This document shows, piece after piece, positions 7,838 through 16,681 of a stretch of 64,000 nt of DNA. The DNA comes from Pseudomonas sp. 5P_3.1_Bac2 (GTDB taxonomy: Bacteria > Pseudomonadota > Gammaproteobacteria > Pseudomonadales > Pseudomonadaceae), in NCBI RefSeq assembly GCF_025465995.1, contig NZ_JANLNY010000004.1, positions 124,001 to 188,000 of the forward strand, in the 5' to 3' direction. Under the pieces are notes generated by a model. The model searched no databases and was not told where the DNA came from. It saw only the letters and a program-made list of their open reading frames with translations. A program made the position numbers and the translations under genes. The stretch's first letter is position 1; each line of letters opens with the position of its first letter.

Positions 7838-7870
7838 GTCCTATGCCGGCCCAGGAGGGCTTGCCTCGCT

Positions 7871-8575
7871 ATGCACTTGTCTAGACAAATCGAGCCGCGT
7901 TACCGCCAGTTAGCAGAGCAATTACGCGGGCAATTATTGAGCTTGCGCCCCGGGGATTATTTGCCCGCAGAGGTGCAGCTAGCTGCGCGCTATGCGGTTA
8001 ACCGCCATACCTTGCGCCGCGCGGTGGATGAGTTGGTGCAGGAGGGGCGCTTGTTGCGTCAGCAGGGCAAGGGCACTCAGGTGTTAGCCAGCCCGATGAT
8101 TTATCCGCTTAAGGCGGATAGCACTTACAGCGCGTCACTCTCGGCGCAGGGGCATCAGGTACAGGCGCAGCTGTGCCAGCGCGCTTTGCGTCAGGCCACT
8201 GCGCAAGAGTCTCGGCACTTAGAGCTGGGCCCCCATGAACAGGTGCTGGTGTTGATCACCTTGCGTTCGATTGAGGACCAGCCCGTCAGCCAGATCAAGC
8301 ATGTGTTTGCGGCGACCTGGGCGCCCCTGCTGGCGGACTACCAAGGCGGTTCGCTGCGTCATTACCTCAATCAGCGTGAGCTGCAGTTAAGCCGCTGTTT
8401 CAGTTTGATCGGTGCGCGCTTGCCCAGTCGTGACGAGGCGGCGTGTCTGCTGATGCCTCGCCATGCACCGCTTTTGAGCGTGCAAACCCTATCCCGTGAT
8501 GCACAAGGTCGGCCCGTGGAGTTGTCACTGTCGATCAGTCGTGCGGACCGTTTTCAGTATCAGTTAGCCCTTTGA
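7871..8575 (+). CDS. phnF: GntR-family regulator PhnF
   Basis: Winged-helix GntR/HutC-type protein of 234 residues. The N-terminal DNA-binding domain (residues ~1-70) shows the LRPGDYLPAEVQLAARYAVNRHTLRRAV helix-turn-helix; the rest is a UTRA ligand domain (~90-234). In other bacteria PhnF is a repressor of phosphonate or phosphate uptake genes; here it is inside the operon and may set its basal level. It follows phnE by 33 bases and precedes phnG by 13. Confidence 0.92.
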   Translation: MHLSRQIEPRYRQLAEQLRGQLLSLRPGDYLPAEVQLAARYAVNRHTLRRAVDELVQEGRLLRQQGKGTQVLASPMIYPLKADSTYSASLSAQGHQVQAQLCQRALRQATAQESRHLELGPHEQVLVLITLRSIEDQPVSQIKHVFAATWAPLLADYQGGSLRHYLNQRELQLSRCFSLIGARLPSRDEAACLLMPRHAPLLSVQTLSRDAQGRPVELSLSISRADRFQYQLAL

Positions 8576-8588
8576 TGGAGGCAGTTGA

Positions 8589-9050
8589 ATGAGCAGCAAC
8601 TTGTTGCATAGCGATGGGCACATAGCCGAGCGCCAGCGCTGGATGGCGGTACTCGCCAGGGCCGCTGGGCAGCTGCAAGAGCATGCAGAGGCGTTGCGGG
8701 ATACCGAATACCAACTGCTGCGTCCAGCTGAGGTGGGTATGAGCATGGTGCGGGGCCGCTTAGGTGGCAGCGGTAGCTTGTTCAACCTCGGCGAGATGAG
8801 CGTGACCCGTTGTGTCGTGCGTCTGGCCGATGGTCGTACCGGTTATAGCTACGTGGCTGGGCGCGACAAGCTGCATGCCGAGCTGGCGGCCTTGGCCGAT
8901 GCGCACTTGCAGGGCGCCGATCAGCAGCAATGGATGACGCGTCTGATCGTACCTCTGCAAACGGTGCAACAGGCTAAACAAGCCGCCCTAGAGGCCGCGA
9001 CGGCGACGACGCAGGTGGAGTTCTTCACCTTAGTGCGAGGGGAAAGTTAA
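8589..9050 (+). CDS. phnG: C-P lyase subunit PhnG
   Basis: Subunit of the PhnG2H2I2J2 core that moves the phosphonate onto the C1 of ribose of ATP, displacing adenine. 153 residues, family length; typical text is ERQRWMAVLARA at the N-terminus and LGEMSVTRCVVRL in the middle. Its stop overlaps the phnH start in TAATG, so the two are translationally coupled. Confidence 0.93.
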   Translation: MSSNLLHSDGHIAERQRWMAVLARAAGQLQEHAEALRDTEYQLLRPAEVGMSMVRGRLGGSGSLFNLGEMSVTRCVVRLADGRTGYSYVAGRDKLHAELAALADAHLQGADQQQWMTRLIVPLQTVQQAKQAALEAATATTQVEFFTLVRGES

Positions 9051-9661
9051 TGAATGCGGTGAATAGTTCGCAGTGGCTACAGCCGGCATTCAATGATCCG
9101 GTGTTGGATGCCCAGGCCAGTTTTCGCAGCGCCCTCAAAGCCTTGGCTGAACCCGGCAGCGTGCAACCGCTGGCCCGCGCCTTAGCCTTGGATAAGCTGG
9201 CGCCTGCCACCTATGCCCTGTGTTTGGCCTTTTTAGATGGCGACACGCCGCTGTGGTTGGCGCCGCATTTCGACTCGCCGGTGGTGCGCGCCAACCTGTC
9301 GTTTCACTGTGGTTGCCCGATCGTCAGCCAGCGTGAAGACGCGCTGTTCGCTTTGCTCGATGAATCCGAGCTGGCCGACTTGTCGCGCTTCGAGCATGGC
9401 AGTGAACGCTACCCCGATCAGTCCTGCACGTTGCTCATTCAGCTGCCTAGCCTGGTCGGCGGACCGTCGCTGAGCTGGCGCGGCCCTGGTATCCAGGAGC
9501 TGCGCCAAGTGGATTTGCCGGTGGCCGATAGTTTTTGGCAGCAGCGCACTGCCCGCAGTGCTTTCCCCCGGGGTTTGGATGCCTTTTTTGCCGCCCAGCA
9601 GCAGGTGCTTGGCCTACCGCGCAGCACGCAGGTGCTCAACATCAGCCAGGAGCATGCCTAA
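9050..9661 (+). CDS. phnH: C-P lyase subunit PhnH
   Basis: Subunit of the C-P lyase core with a PLP-transferase-like fold but no PLP. 203 residues. The N-terminal AFNDPVLDAQASFRSALKALAEPG motif and central RGPGIQ are typical. Coupled by TAATG to both phnG upstream and phnI downstream. Confidence 0.93.
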   Translation: MNAVNSSQWLQPAFNDPVLDAQASFRSALKALAEPGSVQPLARALALDKLAPATYALCLAFLDGDTPLWLAPHFDSPVVRANLSFHCGCPIVSQREDALFALLDESELADLSRFEHGSERYPDQSCTLLIQLPSLVGGPSLSWRGPGIQELRQVDLPVADSFWQQRTARSAFPRGLDAFFAAQQQVLGLPRSTQVLNISQEHA

Positions 9662-10779
9662 TGTACGTAGCCGTTAAAGGTGGCGAGCGCGCCATCGATA
9701 ATGCCCATGCCTTGCAGGCGCAGCAGCGCCGTGGCGATCCCAACATTGCTGAACTTGCAGTCGAGCAAATTCGCAGTCAGTTACCCTTGGCTGTGGCGCG
9801 GGTGATGACCGAGGGCTCGCTGTACGATCCGCAACTGGCTGCGCTGGCGATTAAACAGGCAGCCGGGGATTTGCTTGAGGCGATCTTCCTCCTGCGCGCC
9901 TATCGCACCACCTTGCCGCGTTTTGCCGCGAGCTGTGGTTTGGACACCACGCAGATGCAGCTCAGTCGGCGGATCTCGGCGACCTTCAAGGATTTACCCG
10001 GCGGCCAACTATTGGGCCCCACCTTTGATTACAGCCACCGCCTGCTCGACTTCACGTTGCTGGCCGAAGGTGATTACCCAGGCCCATCAGTCGACCCGGA
10101 AGCGCGCATCGCCAACTGCCCACGGGTGTTGGACTTACTCGCTGCAGAGGGCTTGCTTGGCCCTGAGTTGGACAACGCTGAGCCGGTGCCTGATATCACC
10201 CGCGAGCCGTTGGACTTTCCCGCTAGCCGTGCGCAGCGCCTGCAAGCGCTGGCCCGTGGTGATGAAGGTTTTCTCTTAGCCCTGGGCTATTCGACGCAAC
10301 GTGGCTATGGCCGTAACCACCCGTTTGCCGGGGAAATTCGTATCGGTCAGGTGGAGGTTTGGCTGCAGCCAGCAGAGCTGGACTTCGCTGTGCCGCTGGG
10401 GGATATCGAAGTCAGCGAGTGTGAAATGGTCAACCAGTTTGTGGGGGGGCATGGCATCGACGCGCAGTTCACCCGTGGCTATGGCTTGGCCTTTGGCAGT
10501 GCCGAGCGCAAGGCCATGGCCATGGCGTTGGTCGATCGCTCCTTACGCGCCGACGAGTACGGTGAAGAGCGGGTTGGCCCGGCGCAACAAGAAGAATTTG
10601 TCTTGATGCACTGCGACAACGTCGAGGCTGCGGGCTTCGTCTCGCACCTCAAGCTGCCGCATTACGTCGACTTCCAATCCGAGCTGGAACTGCTACGCAA
10701 GCTGCGTCAGCCCGCTAGTGGGCACACCGAACAGCAGGGCCACGCCAAGCAGGCTGTGACTGGGGAGCAACCCGCATGA
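9661..10779 (+). CDS. phnI: C-P lyase subunit PhnI
   Basis: Nucleosidase-like subunit that, with PhnG, H and L, forms 5-triphosphoribosyl-1-phosphonate; PhnI alone can act as a purine nucleosidase. 372 residues starting MYVAVKGGERAI, the family N-terminus; a longer frame upstream overlaps phnH and is rejected. Motifs include GDEGFLLALGYSTQRGYGRNHPF and GDIEVSECEMVNQF. Stop overlaps the phnJ start in ATGA. Confidence 0.95.
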   Translation: MYVAVKGGERAIDNAHALQAQQRRGDPNIAELAVEQIRSQLPLAVARVMTEGSLYDPQLAALAIKQAAGDLLEAIFLLRAYRTTLPRFAASCGLDTTQMQLSRRISATFKDLPGGQLLGPTFDYSHRLLDFTLLAEGDYPGPSVDPEARIANCPRVLDLLAAEGLLGPELDNAEPVPDITREPLDFPASRAQRLQALARGDEGFLLALGYSTQRGYGRNHPFAGEIRIGQVEVWLQPAELDFAVPLGDIEVSECEMVNQFVGGHGIDAQFTRGYGLAFGSAERKAMAMALVDRSLRADEYGEERVGPAQQEEFVLMHCDNVEAAGFVSHLKLPHYVDFQSELELLRKLRQPASGHTEQQGHAKQAVTGEQPA

Positions 10780-11663
10780 ATCAGGTGATGTCCAATCAAC
10801 CAGCCGCCGAGTCCGGCTACAACTTTGCTTACTTGGATGAGCAGAGCAAACGCATGATCCGCCGTGGCTTGCTCAAGGCCGTGGCGATCCCCGGTTATCA
10901 GGTGCCTTTTGCTGGGCGGGAAATGCCGCTGCCCTATGGCTGGGGCACTGGCGGCATGCAACTGACCGCGGCGATTTTGGGCGCGCAGGATGTGCTCAAG
11001 GTGATCGACCAGGGCGCGGACGACACCACCAATGCGGTGTCGATCCGGCGCTTTTTTGCCCGCACTGCCGGCGTGCAAACCACGACCCATACTGATGCCG
11101 CCACGCTGATTCAAACCCGTCATCGCATTCCGGAAACGCCGCTTCAGGCTGGACAGATTATCGTCTACCAAGTGCCAATCCCGGAGCCGCTGCGCTTTAT
11201 CGAACCTTCGGAAACCGAGACGCGCACCATGCATGCCCTGGAGGATTACGGGGTGATGCAGGTCAAGCTGTATGAGGACATCGCCACCTTCGGCCATATC
11301 GCCACCAGCTACGCCTACCCGGTGTTGGTCGATGAACGTTATGTGATGGACCCTTCGCCGATCCCGAAATACGACAACCCCAAGCTGCATATGAGCCCGG
11401 CCCTGATGCTGTTTGGCGCCGGCCGCGAGAAGCGCTTGTATGCCGTGCCGCCTTATACCCGGGTGGCCAGTCTGGATTTCGAAGACCATCCCTTCAGCGT
11501 CCAGCATTGGCAGCAGTGCTGCGCCTTCTGTGGCAGTGAAGAGTCCTATCTGGATGAGCTGATCGTCGATGACGCCGGCAGCAAACGCTATGTCTGCTCC
11601 GATACCGATTACTGCATGCAGCGTCAGGACGCCGCGCAGCCACAAAAGGAGGCTGCGCTATGA
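10776..11663 (+). CDS. phnJ: Carbon-phosphorus lyase PhnJ
   Basis: Radical-SAM enzyme that breaks the C-P bond of 5-phosphoribosyl-1-phosphonate to give an alkane and a cyclic ribose phosphate. 295 residues. The unusual cluster/radical cysteines are all present: Cys249, Cys252 and Cys274 for the 4Fe-4S cluster and Cys280 as the thiyl-radical residue, with the same spacing as Cys241/244/266/272 of E. coli PhnJ. A further Cys248 adjoins the cluster. ATGA overlaps couple it to phnI and phnK. Confidence 0.97.
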   Translation: MNQVMSNQPAAESGYNFAYLDEQSKRMIRRGLLKAVAIPGYQVPFAGREMPLPYGWGTGGMQLTAAILGAQDVLKVIDQGADDTTNAVSIRRFFARTAGVQTTTHTDAATLIQTRHRIPETPLQAGQIIVYQVPIPEPLRFIEPSETETRTMHALEDYGVMQVKLYEDIATFGHIATSYAYPVLVDERYVMDPSPIPKYDNPKLHMSPALMLFGAGREKRLYAVPPYTRVASLDFEDHPFSVQHWQQCCAFCGSEESYLDELIVDDAGSKRYVCSDTDYCMQRQDAAQPQKEAAL

Positions 11664-12469
11664 GTGCTGCCGAACAGTTGCACCGCCTAAGCGACAGCAA
11701 TACGCCGTTGCTGCGGGTGGAAGATTTGACCCGTTTGTATGGCCCGCAAAAGGGCTGTCAGGGCGTGTCGTTTGAGCTGTATCCCGGCGAGGTGTTGGGC
11801 ATTGTCGGTGAGTCTGGCTCGGGTAAGTCGACCTTGCTCAGCCTGCTTAGCGGGCGTTGTCAGCCGGATCGTGGCGCCGTCAATTACCGTGACCACAACG
11901 GCCAATGGCTCGACCTCTATCAGGCCAGTGAAGCGCAGCGCCGTAGCCTGCTGCGCACCCAGTGGGGCTTTGTTGAGCAGAGCCCACGAGACGGCCTGCG
12001 CATGGGCGTTTCGGCCGGCGCCAATATTGGTGAGCGCTTGATGGCCCAAGGCGTGCGCCATTACGGCCAGTTGCGCGCCGCGGGGCTTGACTGGCTGGAG
12101 CAAGTAGAAATCGACCCGGCGCGGATCGACGATCTGCCTAAGACCTTTTCCGGCGGTATGCAGCAGCGCTTGCAGATCGCCCGCAATTTAGTCTCCCAGC
12201 CGCGCCTGGTGTTTATGGATGAGCCCACTGGCGGCCTCGATGTCTCGGTGCAGGCGCGCTTGCTCGATTTGCTACGGGGCTTGGTGCGCGAGCTGGATTT
12301 GGCCGTGGTGCTGGTTACCCATGATCTGGCAGTGGCGCGGTTGCTGGCGGATCGCTTGCTGGTGATGCGCCGCAGCGAAGTGGTAGAGGCGGGGCTCACC
12401 GATCAGATTCTCGATGATCCGCAGCATCCCTATTCGCAACTACTGGTGTCCTCGGTGCTGCAACCTTAA
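11660..12469 (+). CDS. phnK: C-P lyase ATPase PhnK
   Basis: ABC-type ATPase that docks on the PhnGHIJ core rather than on a membrane permease. 269 residues with Walker A GESGSGKST, signature FSGGMQQR, Walker B LVFMDEPTGGLD and switch VTHDL. Oligopeptide-transporter-like C-terminus. Starts within the phnJ stop (ATGA). A hairpin separates it from phnL. Confidence 0.95.
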   Translation: MSAAEQLHRLSDSNTPLLRVEDLTRLYGPQKGCQGVSFELYPGEVLGIVGESGSGKSTLLSLLSGRCQPDRGAVNYRDHNGQWLDLYQASEAQRRSLLRTQWGFVEQSPRDGLRMGVSAGANIGERLMAQGVRHYGQLRAAGLDWLEQVEIDPARIDDLPKTFSGGMQQRLQIARNLVSQPRLVFMDEPTGGLDVSVQARLLDLLRGLVRELDLAVVLVTHDLAVARLLADRLLVMRRSEVVEAGLTDQILDDPQHPYSQLLVSSVLQP

Positions 12470-12477
12470 ATCCAACG

Positions 12478-12516
12478 CCTGTGCAGCGGCTTAGGTGTTG
12501 GCTGGCGCTGCACGGG
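12478..12516 (+). other. Intercistronic hairpin phnK-phnL
   Basis: GTGCAGCG (12481) and CGCTGCAC (12506) pair with a 17-base loop; three more pairs including one G-T extend the stem at its base. No T run. This and the phnD-phnE hairpin are the two longest-stemmed structures inside the operon. Confidence 0.55.
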
Positions 12517-12529
12517 CTCAGAGGTGTTT

Positions 12530-13255
12530 ATGAGCAAGCTGATTGAAGTGACGAATTTGAGCAAAAGCTTCACCTTGCACCAGCAACATGGGGTGGTGCT
12601 GGATGTGCTGAGTGAGGTGAGCTTCAGCGTCAACAGCGCTGAGTGTTTGGTCCTGCATGGGCAATCTGGCGCGGGTAAGTCGACCTTGCTGCGCACCCTT
12701 TACGGTAACTATCTGGCGGCGACTGGCAGCATCCAGGTGTGGCATGCCGGGGAGTGGCTCGAGTTAGTCGGCGCCACGCCTCGTCAGGTGTTGGAGGTAC
12801 GGCGGCAAACCTTGGGTTATGTCAGCCAGTTTTTGCGCGTCATCCCCCGTGTCTCGACCCTGGATGTGGTGATGGAACCGGCGCTGGCGCGGGGCTGGAG
12901 TAAAGCGCAGGCGCAAAGCCGGGCGCAAAGCCTGCTCAGTCGCCTGAATATTCCGCAAGCGTTGTGGCAACTGGCGCCCGGCACCTTCTCTGGTGGTGAG
13001 CAGCAGCGGGTCAATATCGCCCGGGGCTTTATGGTCACTTGGCCGCTGTTGTTGCTCGATGAACCGACCGCTTCGCTGGATGATGCTAATCGCCAAGTGG
13101 TGCTGGAGTTGATCAGCGAAGCCAAAGCCGCTGGCAGTGCGCTGATCGGGATTTTCCATGATCGCGCTGCCCGTGAAGCGGTGGCTGATCGCTATCTGGA
13201 TATGACGGCTACAAGGTCCCAAGCGCTGGGGCAGGAGTATGTTTATGCCGGTTGA
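12530..13255 (+). CDS. phnL: C-P lyase ATPase PhnL
   Basis: Second non-transport ABC ATPase of the pathway, needed with PhnGHI for the ribosyl-transfer step. 241 residues; Walker [10 protein letters not shown], signature FSGGEQQR, Walker [14 protein letters not shown], switch FHDR in place of the usual histidine context. GAGG lies five bases before the ATG; a GTG two codons upstream overlaps that site. Its 3' end overlaps phnM by 11 bases. Confidence 0.95.
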   Translation: MSKLIEVTNLSKSFTLHQQHGVVLDVLSEVSFSVNSAECLVLHGQSGAGKSTLLRTLYGNYLAATGSIQVWHAGEWLELVGATPRQVLEVRRQTLGYVSQFLRVIPRVSTLDVVMEPALARGWSKAQAQSRAQSLLSRLNIPQALWQLAPGTFSGGEQQRVNIARGFMVTWPLLLLDEPTASLDDANRQVVLELISEAKAAGSALIGIFHDRAAREAVADRYLDMTATRSQALGQEYVYAG

Positions 13256-14390
13256 ACAGATCCTCACTAACGCTCAAGTGGTTACCGCCCAGCAGAGTTT
13301 TATCGGCACCGTGCTGCTGCGCGATGGCCTGATTGCTGCGGTGGAGCCGGGCGTTAGCCGCTTGCCGCAGGCGCAGAATCTAAACGGGGATTACCTGCTG
13401 CCGGGCTTGGTCGAGTTGCACACCGATAACCTAGAAAAACACATGACGCCCCGGCCAGGAGTGGATTGGCCGTCAGCCTCGGCGGTATTGACCCATGATG
13501 CGCAGATTGTGGCGGCGGGCATCACCACGGTGTTTGATGCGCTGTCCATTGGTGACGTCAACCCTAAGGGCAAGCGCATGCAGCAGTTACCGGCGATGCT
13601 GGAGGCGATTGCCGAGGCCAGCCGCTCCGGCCATGTTCGCGCGGATCACCGTCTGCATCTGCGCTGCGAGGTCTGTCATCCGGATACCCTCAGCGTGTTC
13701 CGCGATTTGCTCGAGCACCCGCTGGTGCAACTGGTGTCAGTGATGGATCACTCGCCAGGGCAGCGGCAGTTCGCCAAAGAGGAAAAGTACCGTGAGTACT
13801 ACATGGGCAAGTACCACTTAAGCGAAGCGGAAATGCTCGAGTTTATCGCCGAGCAAAAGGCCAACTCAATTGAGTTCAGCGACCGCTACCGCCGTAGCAT
13901 TGTTGACGAGTGCCATCTGCGCGGCTTGTCGCTGGCCAGCCATGACGATGCCACCTTGGCCCATGCGCAAGAGTCCGCGGGCTTGGGCATGTCGATTGCT
14001 GAGTTCCCCACCACCTATGAGGCGGCGCAAGCCAGTCATCAACTGGGTTTGAAAGTGTTGATGGGGGCGCCGAATATCGTGCGTGGTGGCTCGCACTCGG
14101 GCAATATTGCTGCCGCTGAACTCGCCCAGTTGGGCCTGCTCGATATCCTCTCCAGTGACTATTACCCGGCCAGTTTGCTGCAGGCCGCGTTACTCTTGGT
14201 GGAGCAGGACAACGACTACGATCTGCCGCGCGCTATCGCTACGGTGAGCCTGTTACCGGCGCAAGCGGCCGGTCTCACTGATCGTGGTGAGATCCGCGTG
14301 GGGCTGCGTGCCGATCTGGTTCACGCTCAGGTGCATGGTGCGCAACCGGTGATTCAACAAGTCTGGCAACAAGCGAAAAGGGTGTTCTGA
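13245..14390 (+). CDS. phnM: Triphosphoribosyl-phosphonate diphosphohydrolase PhnM
   Basis: Amidohydrolase-fold enzyme that releases pyrophosphate from 5-triphosphoribosyl-1-phosphonate, making the PhnJ substrate. 381 residues. Metal-binding text: [13 protein letters not shown] near residue 55, LASHDD near 229, and LSSDYYP near 304. Of the two close ATGs, the second has GGAG seven bases ahead while the first is too close, so the second is chosen. Overlaps phnL, and its stop overlaps phnN in TGATG. Confidence 0.94.
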   Translation: MPVEQILTNAQVVTAQQSFIGTVLLRDGLIAAVEPGVSRLPQAQNLNGDYLLPGLVELHTDNLEKHMTPRPGVDWPSASAVLTHDAQIVAAGITTVFDALSIGDVNPKGKRMQQLPAMLEAIAEASRSGHVRADHRLHLRCEVCHPDTLSVFRDLLEHPLVQLVSVMDHSPGQRQFAKEEKYREYYMGKYHLSEAEMLEFIAEQKANSIEFSDRYRRSIVDECHLRGLSLASHDDATLAHAQESAGLGMSIAEFPTTYEAAQASHQLGLKVLMGAPNIVRGGSHSGNIAAAELAQLGLLDILSSDYYPASLLQAALLLVEQDNDYDLPRAIATVSLLPAQAAGLTDRGEIRVGLRADLVHAQVHGAQPVIQQVWQQAKRVF

Positions 14391-14953
14391 TGAGCGGCCG
14401 TTTGATCTATCTGATGGGCCCTTCGGGCTCCGGCAAGGACAGCCTGTTGCAAGCCGCACAGGCGCGTTTAGCTGCCCATGGTGGCAGAGTTATACGCCGG
14501 GTGATTACGCGCTCGGCGGAGGCGGTGGGCGAGGATGCCATCGCCATCAGCCCTGCTGAGTTTGCCGAGCATGAGGCGGCGGGGGCCTTCGCCTTGAGTT
14601 GGCAGGCCAATGGTTTGGCCTATGGCATACCCATTCAGCTCGATGAATGGCTGGCGGCAGGGCAGCACGTGCTGGTCAATGGCTCCCGTGCTTATTTGTC
14701 TCAGGCCCGTCAGCGTTACCCGGACTTACTGCCGGTGCTGCTCAGTGTCGATAACCCCGTGCTGCGTGAGCGTTTGCTCAAGCGCGGGCGCGAAAGCGAG
14801 GAGCAAATCGAACAGCGCCTGGCACGCAATGGGTTGTTTGATCAGGCCGCGGCAGAGGCCGATGGCGTGCATGTGCTGGACAACTCGGCGGATTTACAAC
14901 GCACGGCAGACAACCTGCTGGCGCTGATCTGTGCCAGCGCCGTATGCGCCTGA
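14390..14953 (+). CDS. phnN: Ribose 1,5-bisphosphate phosphokinase PhnN
   Basis: Guanylate-kinase-like enzyme that makes PRPP from ribose 1,5-bisphosphate, closing the phosphonate route into nucleotide synthesis. 187 residues with P-loop GPSGSGKDS at residues 8-16 and the kinase text RRVITRSAEAVGED. Overlaps phnM and phnP, so coupled. Confidence 0.93.
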   Translation: MSGRLIYLMGPSGSGKDSLLQAAQARLAAHGGRVIRRVITRSAEAVGEDAIAISPAEFAEHEAAGAFALSWQANGLAYGIPIQLDEWLAAGQHVLVNGSRAYLSQARQRYPDLLPVLLSVDNPVLRERLLKRGRESEEQIEQRLARNGLFDQAAAEADGVHVLDNSADLQRTADNLLALICASAVCA

Positions 14954-15717
14954 CCCTGCTGGGCAGTGGCGATGCGCGGCAGGTACCGGTGTACAACTGC
15001 CACTGCCCAGCTTGTGTCCGTGCCCGTAGCGAACCCCGCTATCGGCGCGGACCGTGCTCGGCCTTGATCGAGTGTGGCGAGCAGCGTTGGTTGATCGACG
15101 CCGGCCTAACCGATCTGACCGAACGCTTTGCTCCCCACAGCCTAAGCGGCATCCTGCAAACCCATTACCACGCTGACCACGCCCAGGGCTTATTGCACCT
15201 GCGCTGGGGGCATGGTTTACAGATTCCGGTGCATGGCCCGGATGATCCGCAGGGGTTCGCCGATCTGTATAAGCACCCCGGCATTCTGGATTTTTCCCAG
15301 CCCTTTAGCGCTTTTGAGCAGCGGCAGTTGGGCGCTCTGCAAGTTACCGCGTTGCCGCTTAATCACTCCAAACTGACCTACGGCTATCTGCTGCAAGCAT
15401 GGGATAAGCAGGGGCTGACAAAGCGTTTAGCCTATTTGACCGATACGGTCGGTGTGCCCGCAGACAGCTCGGCGTTATTGCGCCAAGCACCCTTGGATCT
15501 GTTGGTGCTGGATTGCTCCATGCCGCCACAGGCGGTGGCGCCGCGTAACCACAATGATCTGACGCGGGCACTGGAAGTGATCGCTCAGCTAAAGCCAGCC
15601 CATAGCGTGCTGACCCATATCGGCCATAGTCTGGATGCTTGGTTAATCGAGCATCCGGCGGCCTTACCCGCAGACGTCAGCCTGGCCTACGACGGCATGA
15701 CCCTAGATCTGAGTTAG
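14944..15717 (+). CDS. phnP: Cyclic ribose phosphate phosphodiesterase PhnP
   Basis: Metallo-beta-lactamase-fold phosphodiesterase that opens 5-phosphoribosyl 1,2-cyclic phosphate from PhnJ to ribose 1,5-bisphosphate. 257 residues. The dinuclear metal motif HYHADH lies at residues 74-79; further ligands are in LNHSK, DCS and THIGHS; Cys19/21/24 near the N-terminus match the structural zinc site of PhnP. Last gene of the operon; no phnO acetyltransferase follows. Confidence 0.95.
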   Translation: MRLTLLGSGDARQVPVYNCHCPACVRARSEPRYRRGPCSALIECGEQRWLIDAGLTDLTERFAPHSLSGILQTHYHADHAQGLLHLRWGHGLQIPVHGPDDPQGFADLYKHPGILDFSQPFSAFEQRQLGALQVTALPLNHSKLTYGYLLQAWDKQGLTKRLAYLTDTVGVPADSSALLRQAPLDLLVLDCSMPPQAVAPRNHNDLTRALEVIAQLKPAHSVLTHIGHSLDAWLIEHPAALPADVSLAYDGMTLDLS

Positions 15718-15859
15718 AGGCGCCTGTTAGATAAGGTAGGCAGGCCGGCATTTAGGGTGCAATCGCCGCACAGGCGCTTGCACCGTGGGGCCGACGCGGT
15801 GTTTGGCGGTGAGGGCGCGGGTCTACGGCTTGGTCTGTGCGAGATGGTGTTTGGTGCTT

Positions 15860-15898
15860 GGTGCAATACGCTGCTGCGCAGCTATTGCACCTTACGGG
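15860..15898 (+). repeat. REP-like palindrome A
   Basis: GGTGCAATA ... TATTGCACC is a perfect 9-bp inverted repeat around a GC-rich centre, followed by TTACGGG. It lies in the spacer after phnP and shares its tail (CACC-C/T-TACG) with three other palindromes in the window. Confidence 0.65.
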
Positions 15899-15924
15899 CT
15901 AGGCGTGACGGTTTTGCCGGCCGT

Positions 15925-15955
15925 GGTGGAGGGGAGAAGCGTCCGCCACCCTACG
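15925..15955 (+). repeat. REP-like palindrome B
   Basis: GGTGGA...TCCGCCACC with tail CTACG, in the same direction as palindrome A and 34 bases after it. The arms are less perfect than in the copies near 30.6 and 31.7 kb. Confidence 0.6.
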
Positions 15956-15971
15956 AGCGACAAGTTGCTGG

Positions 15972-16439
15972 TTAATCCAACGGCAACTCGGTGGTGCGCT
16001 TGACCTCGCTCATGGCGATATGGGAGTGGGCTTCTTGTACATGGGGGCGTTGCAGCAGGTGGTCGCGCAGGAAGCGCTCGTAGCTGGCGATGTCTTTGGC
16101 CACCACCTTGAGCTTGTAGTCCGAGGCACCGGCCATGGTGTAACACTCCAGCACTTCGGGGTAGTCGACCACGGCTTTCTCAAACTCCTCCAAATTGCTG
16201 CGGCCATGGGCTGAGAGTTTGATATCGACAAACACCGTGATGCTAAAACCCAGCTGCTTATGGCTAAGCAGGGCGACTTTGCGCTCGATATAGCCTTCTT
16301 CGTGCAGGCGGTTGATCCGTCGCCAGCAGGGCGATTGCGACAGCTCGACCTTCTCGGCAATCTCGGCGGCGGACAGGTCGGCATTGTGCTGCAGCAGGCG
16401 CAAAATGCGACGGTCGGTGTGGTTCAGGGGTTCTTGCAT
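15972..16439 (-). CDS. Lrp/AsnC-family regulator
   Basis: 155-residue feast/famine regulator: N-terminal helix-turn-helix (DRRILRLLQHNADLSAAEIAEKVELSQSPCWRRI in pieces, residues ~8-41) and C-terminal RAM ligand domain (residues ~65-150). The ATG chosen has AGGAA seven bases ahead; the longer upstream frame has none. Divergent from the indolepyruvate oxidoreductase gene, which it very likely controls in response to an amino acid (inference from orientation). Confidence 0.9.
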   Translation of the reverse strand: MQEPLNHTDRRILRLLQHNADLSAAEIAEKVELSQSPCWRRINRLHEEGYIERKVALLSHKQLGFSITVFVDIKLSAHGRSNLEEFEKAVVDYPEVLECYTMAGASDYKLKVVAKDIASYERFLRDHLLQRPHVQEAHSHIAMSEVKRTTELPLD

Positions 16440-16681
16440 AGTTATTCCTGCATTCTTGTATTTATCGAAAGATTTATGCACAGGCATAAGCTTTTAGTCA
16501 GATTTTAGACAGGAAATATCCTCGCACCTCGTCCATATTTTATTCAGGTTGGCCTCAGGGTTGCCGTGCTGGCAGCCGCTGTAAAACCGCTATGCCCCGT
16601 TGGGTGATCCCCGGCGGGCATTAATGAGACAGCGCTTATCCGCGTGGTCTTGCTGAATAAAATAATAAGAGGAGCGCCGCT

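Noticed and set aside
10707..11645. A 312-codon minus-strand frame opposite phnJ
   Set aside because: phnJ on the plus strand has all catalytic cysteines; the opposite frame has no known motif.
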